12,987 bases of DNA from CADDYX01 sp045809925 (GTDB lineage: Bacteria > Verrucomicrobiota > Verrucomicrobiia > Chthoniobacterales > UBA10450), in NCBI GenBank assembly GCA_045809925.1, contig JBJMWX010000055.1, positions 1 to 12,987 of the forward strand. The letters run 5' to 3'. Positions 6,191 to 12,922 of this stretch are shown one piece after another. Position 1 is the first letter of the stretch. Each line of letters opens with the position of its first letter. Made by a program: the position numbers and the translations under genes. The notes beneath the pieces are model-generated. The model did not search any database and was not told where the DNA came from. It saw only the letters and a program-made list of their open reading frames with translations.

Positions 6191-6742
6191 ATGAGCAAAG
6201 CCGATTGCAGGATCCGTTTCCGAGCGACACTCTTCCGGCCGGCGGCTACGGCAAAGGGCAGCTCATGGAGCTTTCTTACCCTGCCAAAGAAGGCGAGCGC
6301 GAAGCTGCCCTCGCGGGGCATGACCGCGATCGAAGGCACCATCAATAGCTTTCCCTTTCGGGCCACGCTCGAGCCAGACGGTCAAAAAAGCCATTGGCTC
6401 AAAGTGACTCGGAAAATGCGCGAAGCTGCGGGGGCAGAAGTGGGCGATGTCGTCACGGTGGAAATCGCACCGGCCGGACAGCAACCGGCGCCGCGCGTTC
6501 CGGCAGATCTGCGGAAGGCTCTTGCGGCCGCCCCGAAGGCGGGGGCGTTGTGGTCGGGCATCACGACGATCGCGCGCAAAGATTGGATCCACTGGATCGT
6601 CTCCGCGAAACAGCCGGAGACTCGCGCGCGCCGCGTCCGGAATGCCTGCGCAATGCTCGCTGGCGGCAAGCGACGCGTTTGCTGCTTCGACCGCTCAGGG
6701 TTCTATAGCAAGAGCTTCAGCTCGCCTAAAGCAGCGAGCTAG
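6191..6742 (+). CDS. DUF1905 / YdeI-OmdA family protein
   Basis: 183 residues, probably cytoplasmic. The N-terminal DUF1905 domain (about 8-95) shows S-S-W-S-F-L-T-L-P (24-32), S-R-G-M-T-A-I-E-G-T-I-N (41-52), P-F-R-A-T-L-E-P-D-G and G-D-V-V-T-V-E. The C-terminal YdeI/OmdA helical domain (about 105-170) has A-D-L-R-K-A-L, W-I-H-W-I-V-S-A-K, P-E-T-R-A-R-R-V and the typical G-G-K-R-R-V-C-C-F. Proteins with this two-domain layout are annotated as bacteriocin-protection or OmpD-associated, but the biochemical role is not established. ATG 6191 has AGG four bases upstream. The gene stands alone, divergent from the small secreted protein. Family call firm, function open. Confidence 0.8.
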   Translation: MSKADCRIRFRATLFRPAATAKGSSWSFLTLPKKASAKLPSRGMTAIEGTINSFPFRATLEPDGQKSHWLKVTRKMREAAGAEVGDVVTVEIAPAGQQPAPRVPADLRKALAAAPKAGALWSGITTIARKDWIHWIVSAKQPETRARRVRNACAMLAGGKRRVCCFDRSGFYSKSFSSPKAAS

Positions 6743-6867
6743 CCGGGCAGCGCGAGTTTTTCTGAAGCTGCACCAAGTCCAAGCGACCGCTGAACCACCT
6801 GCCGGCTAAGCCCGCGCGACCGCCTTCGACGGTGATCGCGCTGGCTACAAGCCTGCGTGCTGCCGTG

Positions 6868-8010
6868 TTACTGGACCGGTGTTAACACCACGGCCCGGGT
6901 GACGCCGTTGCGGGTAGCGAGAGCGGCCATCTGGCCGAGATTGTTGATGCTCATCACCTGATTGATCGTCCAGCCGTCCGCAGCTTGCGCCACAAGTGAC
7001 TGAAGTTCATAGGGAAGCCCGCCGCTCCAGACCACGATTCGGCTTGGCCCGACGTTCCAGGTGCCGGGTTCGCTCACGGCACTCCAGCCAATAATCGTGC
7101 CGCTGCTATTGATAAGCTGGGCGGCGCCGTAATTATCACCGGGCAGGAACGGGAGTGCGACCGCGGTGTGGGCAGCATCGTTCTGCCAGAGAACTGGACG
7201 GCTGCCAAAAGGTGGGTGGCTTTCGCCGACCACCTGGCCGAAATCGTTGAGGCTATTCGCGACACTGGTCCAGTCGCTGCCGTATACTCCGAGATCAACG
7301 ATCGTATGCGCCGCATCGTTATTCCAGAAGGCGGCATGCTGGCTGATCTCCGGGTTAGTAGCCCAGCCGGCGGCCTGGAGTGACTTGTTGAAGGCAAAGG
7401 AGATCGCGGAAGCGTTCAGCGGGTCGCTGCCGGGCAGTATCGGCAGATCGGTCTTGGTCGACTTGCGAGCATCCTTGGGATCGATTTTCCAGATCGCGCC
7501 ACGCCAGGTGCTAGAGAAACCTTTGACGTAATAGCCGCCGATGACGCCGGCGTCATTGATTGCAACCGGTCGAGTGTTGCCTCCGTTATTCGAGAAGAAG
7601 TTGACGAGCTTCCCGCCACTCGTCACCCAGCCAAGCGGGCGGCCATCACCGTCGTCGCCTTCGCCGGCGACGACGCCGGTGGAATTGACTGCGTTGGCAA
7701 TGCTGTAGGTGCCCTTGTCGAGCTTGCCCAGCACTTGCACGCTGCCGCTTTTCCATACGGTCGCTACCTGGCTGCCTCCCCGGCTCGACGAACCGGCGAC
7801 AAAGCCCTGATCGTTGATCTGATAGGGAGCACTGGAATCGTATCCGAGGGGGGTCGGCAGCTCAGTCAGGAAGTAGCTCGGCTGGGCAAACGCCGCGGCG
7901 AAGGGTGCGACAATCACTGTGGCCGTCACTGCCCAACTAGTGAGACGCTGCCGCCAGCGTGTTTGTTGAAAGAAGGAGGTTGTTGAATTTCGATTGGTGG
8001 TTAGGTGCAT
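6868..8010 (-). CDS. Secreted HAF-repeat protein
   Basis: 380 residues. A long charged N-terminus is followed by a hydrophobic signal segment (about 24-42) ending A-F-A, with cleavage likely before Q-P-S-Y. The rest is built from HAF-type repeats, each centred on I-N-x-x-G-x-x-x-G: positions 65-74, 108-117, 151-160, 207-216, 254-263, 300-309 and 355-364, i.e. every 43-56 residues. Two neighbouring repeats also share W-x-N-D-A-A-H-T-x-V. HAF proteins are predicted extracellular with a beta-propeller-like arrangement; no enzymatic role is known. Unlike many relatives it stops right after L-T-P-V-Q, where others continue into a PEP-CTERM sorting tail, so it should be released or loosely bound. 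ATG 8010 has AGGTG six bases upstream. A near-perfect 16-bp palindrome lies 43 bp upstream of the start. Confidence 0.85.
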   Translation of the reverse strand: MHLTTNRNSTTSFFQQTRWRQRLTSWAVTATVIVAPFAAAFAQPSYFLTELPTPLGYDSSAPYQINDQGFVAGSSSRGGSQVATVWKSGSVQVLGKLDKGTYSIANAVNSTGVVAGEGDDGDGRPLGWVTSGGKLVNFFSNNGGNTRPVAINDAGVIGGYYVKGFSSTWRGAIWKIDPKDARKSTKTDLPILPGSDPLNASAISFAFNKSLQAAGWATNPEISQHAAFWNNDAAHTIVDLGVYGSDWTSVANSLNDFGQVVGESHPPFGSRPVLWQNDAAHTAVALPFLPGDNYGAAQLINSSGTIIGWSAVSEPGTWNVGPSRIVVWSGGLPYELQSLVAQAADGWTINQVMSINNLGQMAALATRNGVTRAVVLTPVQ

Positions 8011-8052
8011 GGCACACCTGAACCATTTCGTTGCGGAGCTGACAACGAACCG

Positions 8053-8068
8053 ACAGTAACGTGACTGT
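8053..8068. promoter_or_regulatory. Near-perfect 16-bp palindrome upstream of the HAF-repeat gene
   Basis: ACAGTAACGTGACTGT is a dyad with a single mismatched pair (positions 6 and 11). It lies 43 bp upstream of the HAF gene ATG, where an operator would be expected. A second overlapping symmetric reading (GTAAC...GTTAC, 8056-8071) shares the site. No regulator is adjacent, so assignment is tentative. Confidence 0.35.
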
Positions 8069-8188
8069 TACCTGCCGGACCTCCGCGACGAGACCGACCG
8101 GCACGGCGGCGTGTAAGATGGTAGAGACGCATCTCCCAAGGCGGCCGCGATTCCGCCGCTGCGGCGGAGAGAAATATCCCGACCGGGT

Positions 8189-8641
8189 CTATGTTGGCGT
8201 TCGCGACCTTCGGGCAGGTGAGGACGTGTTGAGTTCGACGGCGGCGCGGATGAGCGCCTTCAACGCCTCGCCATCGATATTATCGCCCTCATGCAAATCG
8301 ATCGCGCGCCTGGTATTCCCTTCGAGGCTGGAGTTGAAGAGGCCTGACGGATCCTTCAATGACGCCCCCTTCGCGAAAGTGATCTTCACGACATTCTTGT
8401 ACGTCTCGCCCGTGCAGATTATGCCGGCGTGCGACCACACTGGAACCCCTCTCCACTTCCACTCCTCCACGACGTCGGCGTCGGCCTGTTTGATCAGCCT
8501 TCGGATGTGTGCCAGCGTCTCGCCCCTCCAATCACTCAGCTCCTTGATTTTCGCATCTATGAGCTGAGAGGGAGAGTCTCCAGCTTGTTTTTGTTTCGAG
8601 CCGCTGCTCGTTTGTTTCGTCGCTGTTGCCGATTTCTTCAT
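8189..8641 (-). CDS. DUF1801 (YdhG-like) domain protein
   Basis: 150 residues. After a Lys/Ser/Thr-rich, low-complexity N-terminus of about 22 residues comes a DUF1801 domain (25-137): L-S-D-W-R-G-E-T-L-A-H-I-R (35-47), V-V-E-E-W-K-W-R-G-V-P-V-W-S (57-70), Y-K-N-V-V-K-I-T-F-A-K-G-A (81-93), G-L-F-N-S-S-L and R-R-A-I-D-L-H-E-G-D. The fold is related to the YdhG/frataxin-like group; the biochemical role is unknown. The frame runs open to 9043 on the minus strand, but that would overlap the Cupin_5 gene throughout, and conservation starts only after Met at 8641, so I use ATG 8641. Divergent from the Cupin_5 gene across about 107 bp. Confidence 0.8.
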   Translation of the reverse strand: MKKSATATKQTSSGSKQKQAGDSPSQLIDAKIKELSDWRGETLAHIRRLIKQADADVVEEWKWRGVPVWSHAGIICTGETYKNVVKITFAKGASLKDPSGLFNSSLEGNTRRAIDLHEGDNIDGEALKALIRAAVELNTSSPARRSRTPT

Positions 8642-8748
8642 GGCTATTGTCGGGCCCTTGAGTTGAGTATCGCTAGTCAGCGTCGCATTTGCTAAGACGA
8701 CGTTCAATCGGTTACGAATTCCGCGAGCACCACCGTGTAAGCTGAGTG

Positions 8749-9231
8749 ATGCATAAGCGCGCAACGGAACTAATTGCCGACCTCGGCCTGCAGCCGCATC
8801 CGGAGGGTGGATACTTCCGGGAGAATTTCCGATCCTCACGCAAGGTGCAGCCATTGGATGAAAGATCCCCGCGTTCAGCGTTGACCACGATTTACTTCCT
8901 ACTGGTAAAGGGCCAGCACAGCCGCTGGCATCGAGTCGCTTCGGATGAGGCGTGGCACTTCCATGAAGGAGATCCACTGGAGGTCTACTGGATTGATGAG
9001 CAGGAGGAGCTGCACGAAGAGCTGCTCTCAACCGATAGTCCAAACGCTCGTCCGACCTGCGTCGTCCCGGCGCGATGCTGGCAGGCCGCGACGCCTCGCG
9101 GTGATTACACTCTGGTGGGATGCACGGTCGGTCCCGGATTCGACTTCCAGGATTTCGAAATGATTTCGGCGGGATCAGCAGTGCTTACAAAGATCACGGC
9201 ACTCGGTGCCAGGCTTTCCGGCCTCGTCTAG
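8749..9231 (+). CDS. Cupin_5 (DUF985) family protein
   Basis: 160 residues, cytoplasmic single-domain cupin. H-P-E-G-G-Y-F (17-23) is the family opening motif. S-R-W-H-R-V-A-S-D-E-A-W-H-F-H-E-G (58-74) holds the clustered His and Glu residues expected around the cupin pocket. V-P-A-R-C-W-Q-A (106-113) and C-T-V-G-P-G-F-D-F-Q-D-F-E (125-137) complete the set. The length is normal for the family. The substrate of DUF985 cupins is not established; a sugar- or keto acid-related role has been suggested from the fold only. GTG 8746 and ATG 8749 are adjacent in frame; I chose ATG. The stop is 25 bp from the end of the converging membrane-protein gene. Confidence 0.88.
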   Translation: MHKRATELIADLGLQPHPEGGYFRENFRSSRKVQPLDERSPRSALTTIYFLLVKGQHSRWHRVASDEAWHFHEGDPLEVYWIDEQEELHEELLSTDSPNARPTCVVPARCWQAATPRGDYTLVGCTVGPGFDFQDFEMISAGSAVLTKITALGARLSGLV

Positions 9232-9256
9232 GTCGTTCATACTGATAGCCAGCTCC

Positions 9257-9727
9257 TTAACTCGCCTTAGCGACTACCGCGTCAACGTCTGCGACAAAGG
9301 GAGGGGGAAACGCTGTCGTCTTCGCGTTGTGCCACCAGGCGCTGCCGCGCGTGGTGCGGAGCAAGCCATTCAGGTGTGACCCGGTGCTAAACTCGAAGGT
9401 GCCTTTCGGGAAAACCCCGCGTTGCGTTCTATCCCAGATGTGAAAAGCCGCCCAGAGTTGCTCGGACAGAAAGTGCTCGAGCCGCAGCTGGTCCGCTGCA
9501 TCCAGGACGCTCTCTCCACGCAGGCCGGTCGTCATCAACTCGGCAATATCGCGATTACCGGCAATAGCCATGCGGATCACGGTCCACTGCGCCATGGTGG
9601 AATTGTGTTCGTTGCGCTGGAGGGCGGCGGTATTCTGTCGGATCTGGAGACCGACAAAGACAAGTGACAGAACGAGTCCAACCGAGCCAATGATTTGCGC
9701 GAGGTAAGACAACTGCTCGAGCGACAT
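9257..9727 (-). CDS. Small single-TM membrane protein of unknown function
   Basis: 156 residues. One hydrophobic helix near the N-terminus (about 8-28, G-S-V-G-L-V-L-S-L-V-F) is followed by V-G-L-Q-I-R-Q-N-T-A-A-L and a soluble, mostly helical C-terminal part with W-A-A-F-H-I-W and G-S-A-W-W-H. I recognise this N-terminal pattern (helix then V-x-x-Q-I-R-Q-N-T) from a widespread group of uncharacterised bacterial proteins. The orientation and role are unknown. ATG 9727 is the first in-frame start; its ribosome site is weak. Converges on the Cupin_5 gene and diverges from the two-TM protein. Confidence 0.7.
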   Translation of the reverse strand: MSLEQLSYLAQIIGSVGLVLSLVFVGLQIRQNTAALQRNEHNSTMAQWTVIRMAIAGNRDIAELMTTGLRGESVLDAADQLRLEHFLSEQLWAAFHIWDRTQRGVFPKGTFEFSTGSHLNGLLRTTRGSAWWHNAKTTAFPPPFVADVDAVVAKAS

Positions 9728-9744
9728 AATGCTTTTAGCTGATC

Positions 9745-9774
9745 TTGAATCCCACGAGACCGATCTCCTATGAG
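9745..9774 (+). promoter_or_regulatory. Possible promoter of the two-TM coiled-coil-like protein gene
   Basis: TTGAAT (9745-9750), 18 bp spacer, TATGAG (9769-9774), about 78 bases before the ATG at 9852. The leader that follows contains a 6-bp stem (GCGCCT 9788-9793 with AGGCGC 9800-9805) and T-rich runs at 9815-9819 and 9837-9842. By eye only. Confidence 0.25.
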
Positions 9775-9851
9775 CGAAGGTACAGAAGCGCCTGCCAGAA
9801 GGCGCGTGTCACGCTTTTTGTGCATAGACCTTCGCCTTTTTTGTCTTGGGC

Positions 9852-10631
9852 ATGGCAATCGTTAAGAAGGCAGCACGCTCGGCCGCTATCGCAGTTGCCT
9901 TGCTGTTCATCGGCCTGAGCCTGTTCGGGATTCTCGGCGTGTGGATGGCAGATCGCCGGGCGACGGAAATTGCGCGGAAAGGGTTTGGCATCGTCAAGAC
10001 TGCCGTCGGAGTCGTCGATGCGGGAGGGACGCGGGCAAACAATCTCATCGCCACGACCCGGACGGAAGTGCGGCAGGCCTTTGACACCGTTACCGCTGCA
10101 GGGGCACGAGCGGAGGCGAATGGCCGGGTGTTGAATGCGTTGAACGAGCAGCTCGAAACGACTCTGGCGCCGCGGATCGCGCAAATGCAGGAGGTGCTCG
10201 CTTCTGTGCGCGATGCATCGCGGCGAATCGGCAACGCGGTCAGCTCCTTGAACTCGCTGCCATTGATGGCAGACCATGCCCCGGGGCTCGCGGCCTTGGA
10301 CGAGACCTTCAACGGCCTCGCAGGGCTATCTGCGGACGCAAGCGAGTTACGCGGCACACTGCAAGAATTGGTGTTAGCACAGACGAGCGACGTCTCCGCC
10401 GAAGCGATTGTGAGGCTCAGCAGGCTCACGAAGCGCATCGATACGCGGCTGGGAGAGGCGCAGGCCAGCGTTCAGGGGATGCAGGCGGAGTGCGCAGCGT
10501 TGCAGGTGCGACTGGACATGCGCAAGTCGCGGCTGGTGTTGATTTTCAACCTGGCTGCGTTGCTGGCGACGCTGATGCTGGGCTGGATTCTTTACTCCCA
10601 AATCATTGTTATCCGTCAGTACCGACGCTGA
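9852..10631 (+). CDS. Two-TM membrane protein with long helical extracytoplasmic domain
   Basis: 259 residues from ATG 9852. TM1 spans about 11-33 after a Lys/Arg-rich start; TM2 spans about 227-254 and is followed by R-Q-Y-R-R. The roughly 190 residues between are Ala-, Arg-, Glu- and Leu-rich with few Pro or aromatic residues, suggesting long helices or coiled coil, interrupted near L-P-L-M-A-D-H-A-P (136-144). By the positive-inside rule both ends should be cytoplasmic and the helical domain periplasmic. The layout resembles the sensing half of a chemoreceptor or kinase, but no HAMP, kinase or signalling domain follows TM2, so it is not one of those. In-frame TTG 9846 is an alternative start. 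Function unknown. Converges on the secreted Cys-protein gene with a 40-bp gap. Confidence 0.75.
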   Translation: MAIVKKAARSAAIAVALLFIGLSLFGILGVWMADRRATEIARKGFGIVKTAVGVVDAGGTRANNLIATTRTEVRQAFDTVTAAGARAEANGRVLNALNEQLETTLAPRIAQMQEVLASVRDASRRIGNAVSSLNSLPLMADHAPGLAALDETFNGLAGLSADASELRGTLQELVLAQTSDVSAEAIVRLSRLTKRIDTRLGEAQASVQGMQAECAALQVRLDMRKSRLVLIFNLAALLATLMLGWILYSQIIVIRQYRR

Positions 10632-10671
10632 GCAGATGATGCCGACCGCGACCTCTAGCGTGCTGCAAATC

Positions 10672-11475
10672 CTACTGAATCGGCTGGCCGAAGACCTGCC
10701 AGACGATGACCCGCCCACCAACAAAGTCGGTATCCGGCTGATACGAAAAGCAGCGGTCTCGTTCCGACCAATCGAGCAGCCGAGGAAGATTGCTGTGGTT
10801 AGGATCGTACACAAGGTAACGAGTTGTCTTCGGATCCCCGCGGTCGCGCACGGCATTACGCTTATAAACGAGGACCGCGTGGTTGATACTGAGGCTTGTC
10901 GGAAACGTGGTCAGATAAGCGACGAAAAATCCGTCGCCGGATTGTAACGCGCGCTGAAGGGCCAGATGAGTGCGCGCCTGCCGGGCAGGATCGTGCGGCA
11001 GAACGATCCGCCAGTTACCGGGTCGAAAATAGGTGGGCCATCCCAGCCCGATATTTTCCTGGACGATGCCGGCCCGCTCGCGACTGAGCGTGCGCAGGTT
11101 GCCGTAACCGGGGATCACGAGTCTGTCTCGCTCTGGAAGCGGTGGCCGCCACGGTGGTTGGCGGGTTACCTTTCGAATCCGGACTGCCAGCTCGCTATCG
11201 TCGAGCGCTGGCCGGGAGGGATCGAACCGGGCGAACTTTCGGAACTGCACGACAGCGCGGCTCATGACGAAACAATGCGACGTGAAGCGCCTGGGCCGAT
11301 CGCCGGAGGTCAGCCAACGCGGCGAAGCGTGCCCGGAATGATATTCGAAGACTGTCTCGTTCTCGAACGCGAACGTGTCGCGATCGAAATTGAACGCCTC
11401 GCTAGCGGCGGCATTCGCGACGAACAGGGCAAAGCAGAGGCCGACAACCAGCCCCACGTTTCCGCGCACCCTCAC
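10672..11475 (-). CDS. Secreted protein, possible papain-like cysteine peptidase fold
   Basis: 267 residues from GTG 11475. This start has GGAGG six bases upstream and gives a clean signal peptide (M-R-V-R, hydrophobic core, A-N-A-A-A-S). The open frame continues upstream through ATG 11505 to TTG 11571, which would only lengthen the n-region. In the mature part, S-H-C-F-V-M-S-R (Cys68) sits at the start of a helix, I-N-H-A-V-L-V-Y-K (His199) begins a strand, and Y-L-V-Y-D-P-N-H (Asp224, Asn226) follows about 25 residues later. The order Cys, His, Asp/Asn with the His on a strand and the acid or amide on the next one is that of papain-like peptidases and transglutaminases. No named family was recognised, so this is fold-level inference. 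Divergent from the RidA gene. Confidence 0.6.
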   Translation of the reverse strand: MRVRGNVGLVVGLCFALFVANAAASEAFNFDRDTFAFENETVFEYHSGHASPRWLTSGDRPRRFTSHCFVMSRAVVQFRKFARFDPSRPALDDSELAVRIRKVTRQPPWRPPLPERDRLVIPGYGNLRTLSRERAGIVQENIGLGWPTYFRPGNWRIVLPHDPARQARTHLALQRALQSGDGFFVAYLTTFPTSLSINHAVLVYKRNAVRDRGDPKTTRYLVYDPNHSNLPRLLDWSERDRCFSYQPDTDFVGGRVIVWQVFGQPIQ

Positions 11476-11630
11476 CTGCTCCCTCCGAACGGCATGCCCA
11501 CGCATTATTATCGTGAGAGGGCTGCGCCGGGGATTGCGCGAACCGTTCTGGTTTTGGCTGTTCTTCGGCAATGGGTTGCTTATTCTCGCGGTCCGAACAG
11601 CGCCTACGCGAATCGCTACAGACTCGGTCG

Positions 11631-12053
11631 ATGAAGCTGACGCACCTCAACCCGCCCGAGCTGCCCGACTGGAGCTCATTCTTCTCGCAAGTGGTAGTCG
11701 CGGAGGGGTCGCCGCTTCGTATCGCGGTCGTGTCCGGGCAGGTCGGCGTCGATCAACGGCAGATCCTCGCCGGCGACGGCAGCTTCGCGGCGCAGACAGG
11801 TCGAGCATTTGCTAATCTCATGGTCGCGCTCTCTGCCGCCCATTGCAGCGCGGCTGACGTGGCCAAGCTTACGATGTACGTTGTCGAGCTTGAGGACGCG
11901 AAGACGGGAATCATCAAAGATGCCGTGAGGCGGCATTTCGGCGGCGGAGCCCTGCCGGCTTGCAGCTTGATCGGTGTTGAGTCGCTCGCCAGGCCGGAGT
12001 TTCAGATCGAAGTGGAGGCGCTTGCGATTTCCGGTTGCGAAGCCGGCGGCTGA
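11631..12053 (+). CDS. RidA/YjgF-family protein lacking the archetypal catalytic arginine
   Basis: 140 residues. The Rid fold is clear: V-S-G-Q-V-G-V-D (34-41), A-A-Q-T-G-R-A-F-A-N-L (53-63), D-V-A-K-L-T-M-Y-V-V (76-85), L-P-A-C-S-L-I-G-V-E-S-L-A (108-120), F-Q-I-E-V-E-A-L-A (124-132). In archetypal RidA, which hydrolyses reactive enamines/imines from PLP enzymes, the segment reads P-A-R-S with Arg105 binding the carboxylate. Here it is P-A-C-S (Cys111), so this member belongs to a non-deaminase subgroup or has another substrate. I start at ATG 11631 because the family begins a few residues before N-P; the frame is open back to ATG 11571. The stop is 38 bp before the next + gene, so they may be co-transcribed. 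Confidence 0.88.
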   Translation: MKLTHLNPPELPDWSSFFSQVVVAEGSPLRIAVVSGQVGVDQRQILAGDGSFAAQTGRAFANLMVALSAAHCSAADVAKLTMYVVELEDAKTGIIKDAVRRHFGGGALPACSLIGVESLARPEFQIEVEALAISGCEAGG

Positions 12054-12091
12054 TCGACTGCGACGTGCCGCGAGGCAAGCTCAGGAGTATG

Positions 12092-12499
12092 ATGTTCGCC
12101 ATCAAAGCCGAGGTAGCCGATGCGTCGGCGGCAACGTTCGCGTTCAATGCGCAGAAGACGATGTATGATGGCAAGCGGATCGCGGCAGGCGACACGCTCT
12201 TTGTCTTCGCGAGCGAAAACGAAGGAGGGCGCGGCCTGATCGCGAGCGGCGTCGTCACCTCGGCCGAGGCGCTGCCAAGTAAACATGGGACCGCACGGCA
12301 AACGCCGCGCGTAAGTGTCACGATCAGGCGCACCGCGCTCGCCAAGCGGTGCCTGGGGCGGCGGGAGCTGAAACTGTTTTCGGACTGGAAAGACGGCCGA
12401 CCCGAGACGGAGCTGAATTTCAAATTCTATCGTCAGGCAACCAACAAGATCGCTGGCATCTCGGACGAAGCGGCAGCGTTCCTCCGCAAGTTCTTTTAG
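12092..12499 (+). CDS. Conserved hypothetical protein, possibly PUA/EVE-like
   Basis: 135 residues, soluble. It begins M-F-A-I-K-A-E-V and contains G-D-T-L-F-V-F-A-S-E (33-42), G-G-R-G-L-I-A-S-G-V-V (45-55), V-S-V-T-I-R-R-T-A (75-83), F-S-D-W-K-D-G-R-P (96-104) and L-N-F-K-F-Y-R-Q-A-T-N-K-I (108-120). The strand pattern 'G-D-x-x-F-V-F then G-x-x-A-x-G' recalls PUA, ASCH and EVE domains, which bind modified nucleobases or RNA, but the characteristic EVE residues are not obvious. I believe near-identical hypothetical proteins occur in Alphaproteobacteria; this is from memory. AGGAG is four bases upstream of ATG 12092 (ATG 12089 is too close). It follows the RidA gene on the same strand. Confidence 0.75.
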   Translation: MFAIKAEVADASAATFAFNAQKTMYDGKRIAAGDTLFVFASENEGGRGLIASGVVTSAEALPSKHGTARQTPRVSVTIRRTALAKRCLGRRELKLFSDWKDGRPETELNFKFYRQATNKIAGISDEAAAFLRKFF

Positions 12500-12538
12500 C
12501 CGATGATTGGCAGATAAACATGACTTGCCCTTCGACAA

Positions 12539-12922
12539 GTGCTCGGGCACAGCGGTATCGGACAGGGGCGGTCGGCTACCTTATCGGTGGCCCTGCTTGC
12601 CTATTCTGGTGAGGTGGATGCGCTTTACACACTAGCGAATCCGTTTGTTGGCCACGCCTTGCGTGCAGCCTTGGTTGCACTGGTGTGGTTAATCGCTGGC
12701 GCATGCGTATTCGCGATGCCAACGCGCTTGAAGGTGCCGGCGTGGCCGCTGCTCACCGGCGCTGGCGCATGGGGGCTGTTCGCTCTCCTTGAGGCTGAGG
12801 CAACGCGCGAAGGAGCAGACATCCGGGTCGACTTGCTTGTTACCTGGCCGGCGCTCTGCGCGATCAGCATCGGTTGTGCTGTTGCGTGGATTGTATTGGT
12901 CTGTCGACGCCGCGCGCCCTGA
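12539..12922 (+). CDS. Multi-TM membrane protein of unknown function, 5' end uncertain
   Basis: 127 residues from GTG 12539. Three hydrophobic segments are clear (about 42-60, 68-85, 98-121), with a possible fourth near 13-22; the tail is R-R-R-A-P. Between the second and third lies G-A-D-I-R-V-D-L-L-V-T-W-P, a motif I recall from small uncharacterised membrane proteins of Verrucomicrobia-like bacteria. GTG 12539 has no ribosome site. Other starts are GTG 12587 and GTG 12614. An ATG at 12520 in another frame opens a 30-codon frame that ends at TGA 12609-12611, inside this gene, so a one-base frameshift near the 5' end is possible. No function can be given. Confidence 0.6.
   Translation: MLGHSGIGQGRSATLSVALLAYSGEVDALYTLANPFVGHALRAALVALVWLIAGACVFAMPTRLKVPAWPLLTGAGAWGLFALLEAEATREGADIRVDLLVTWPALCAISIGCAVAWIVLVCRRRAP

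Noticed and set aside
6816..6843. Imperfect inverted repeat after the HAF gene
   Set aside because: A three-base bulge and no T-tract; could be a weak stem but evidence is too thin.
8152..8168. Symmetric GC-rich run TCCGCCGC-T-GCGGCGGA downstream of the DUF1801 gene
   Set aside because: A one-base loop must open to fold, and no T-run follows on the minus strand; not called a terminator.
8642..9043. Upstream extension of the DUF1801 frame (134 extra codons)
   Set aside because: It lies antisense to the well-supported Cupin_5 gene and is Pro/Arg/Ala-rich without domain features; the conserved domain starts after Met at 8641.
9809..10438. 209-codon minus frame opposite the two-TM protein, ending K-T-K-K-A-K-V-Y-A-Q-K-A
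   Set aside because: Ser/Arg/Ala-rich shadow composition; the + strand frame has two TM helices and a sensible length.
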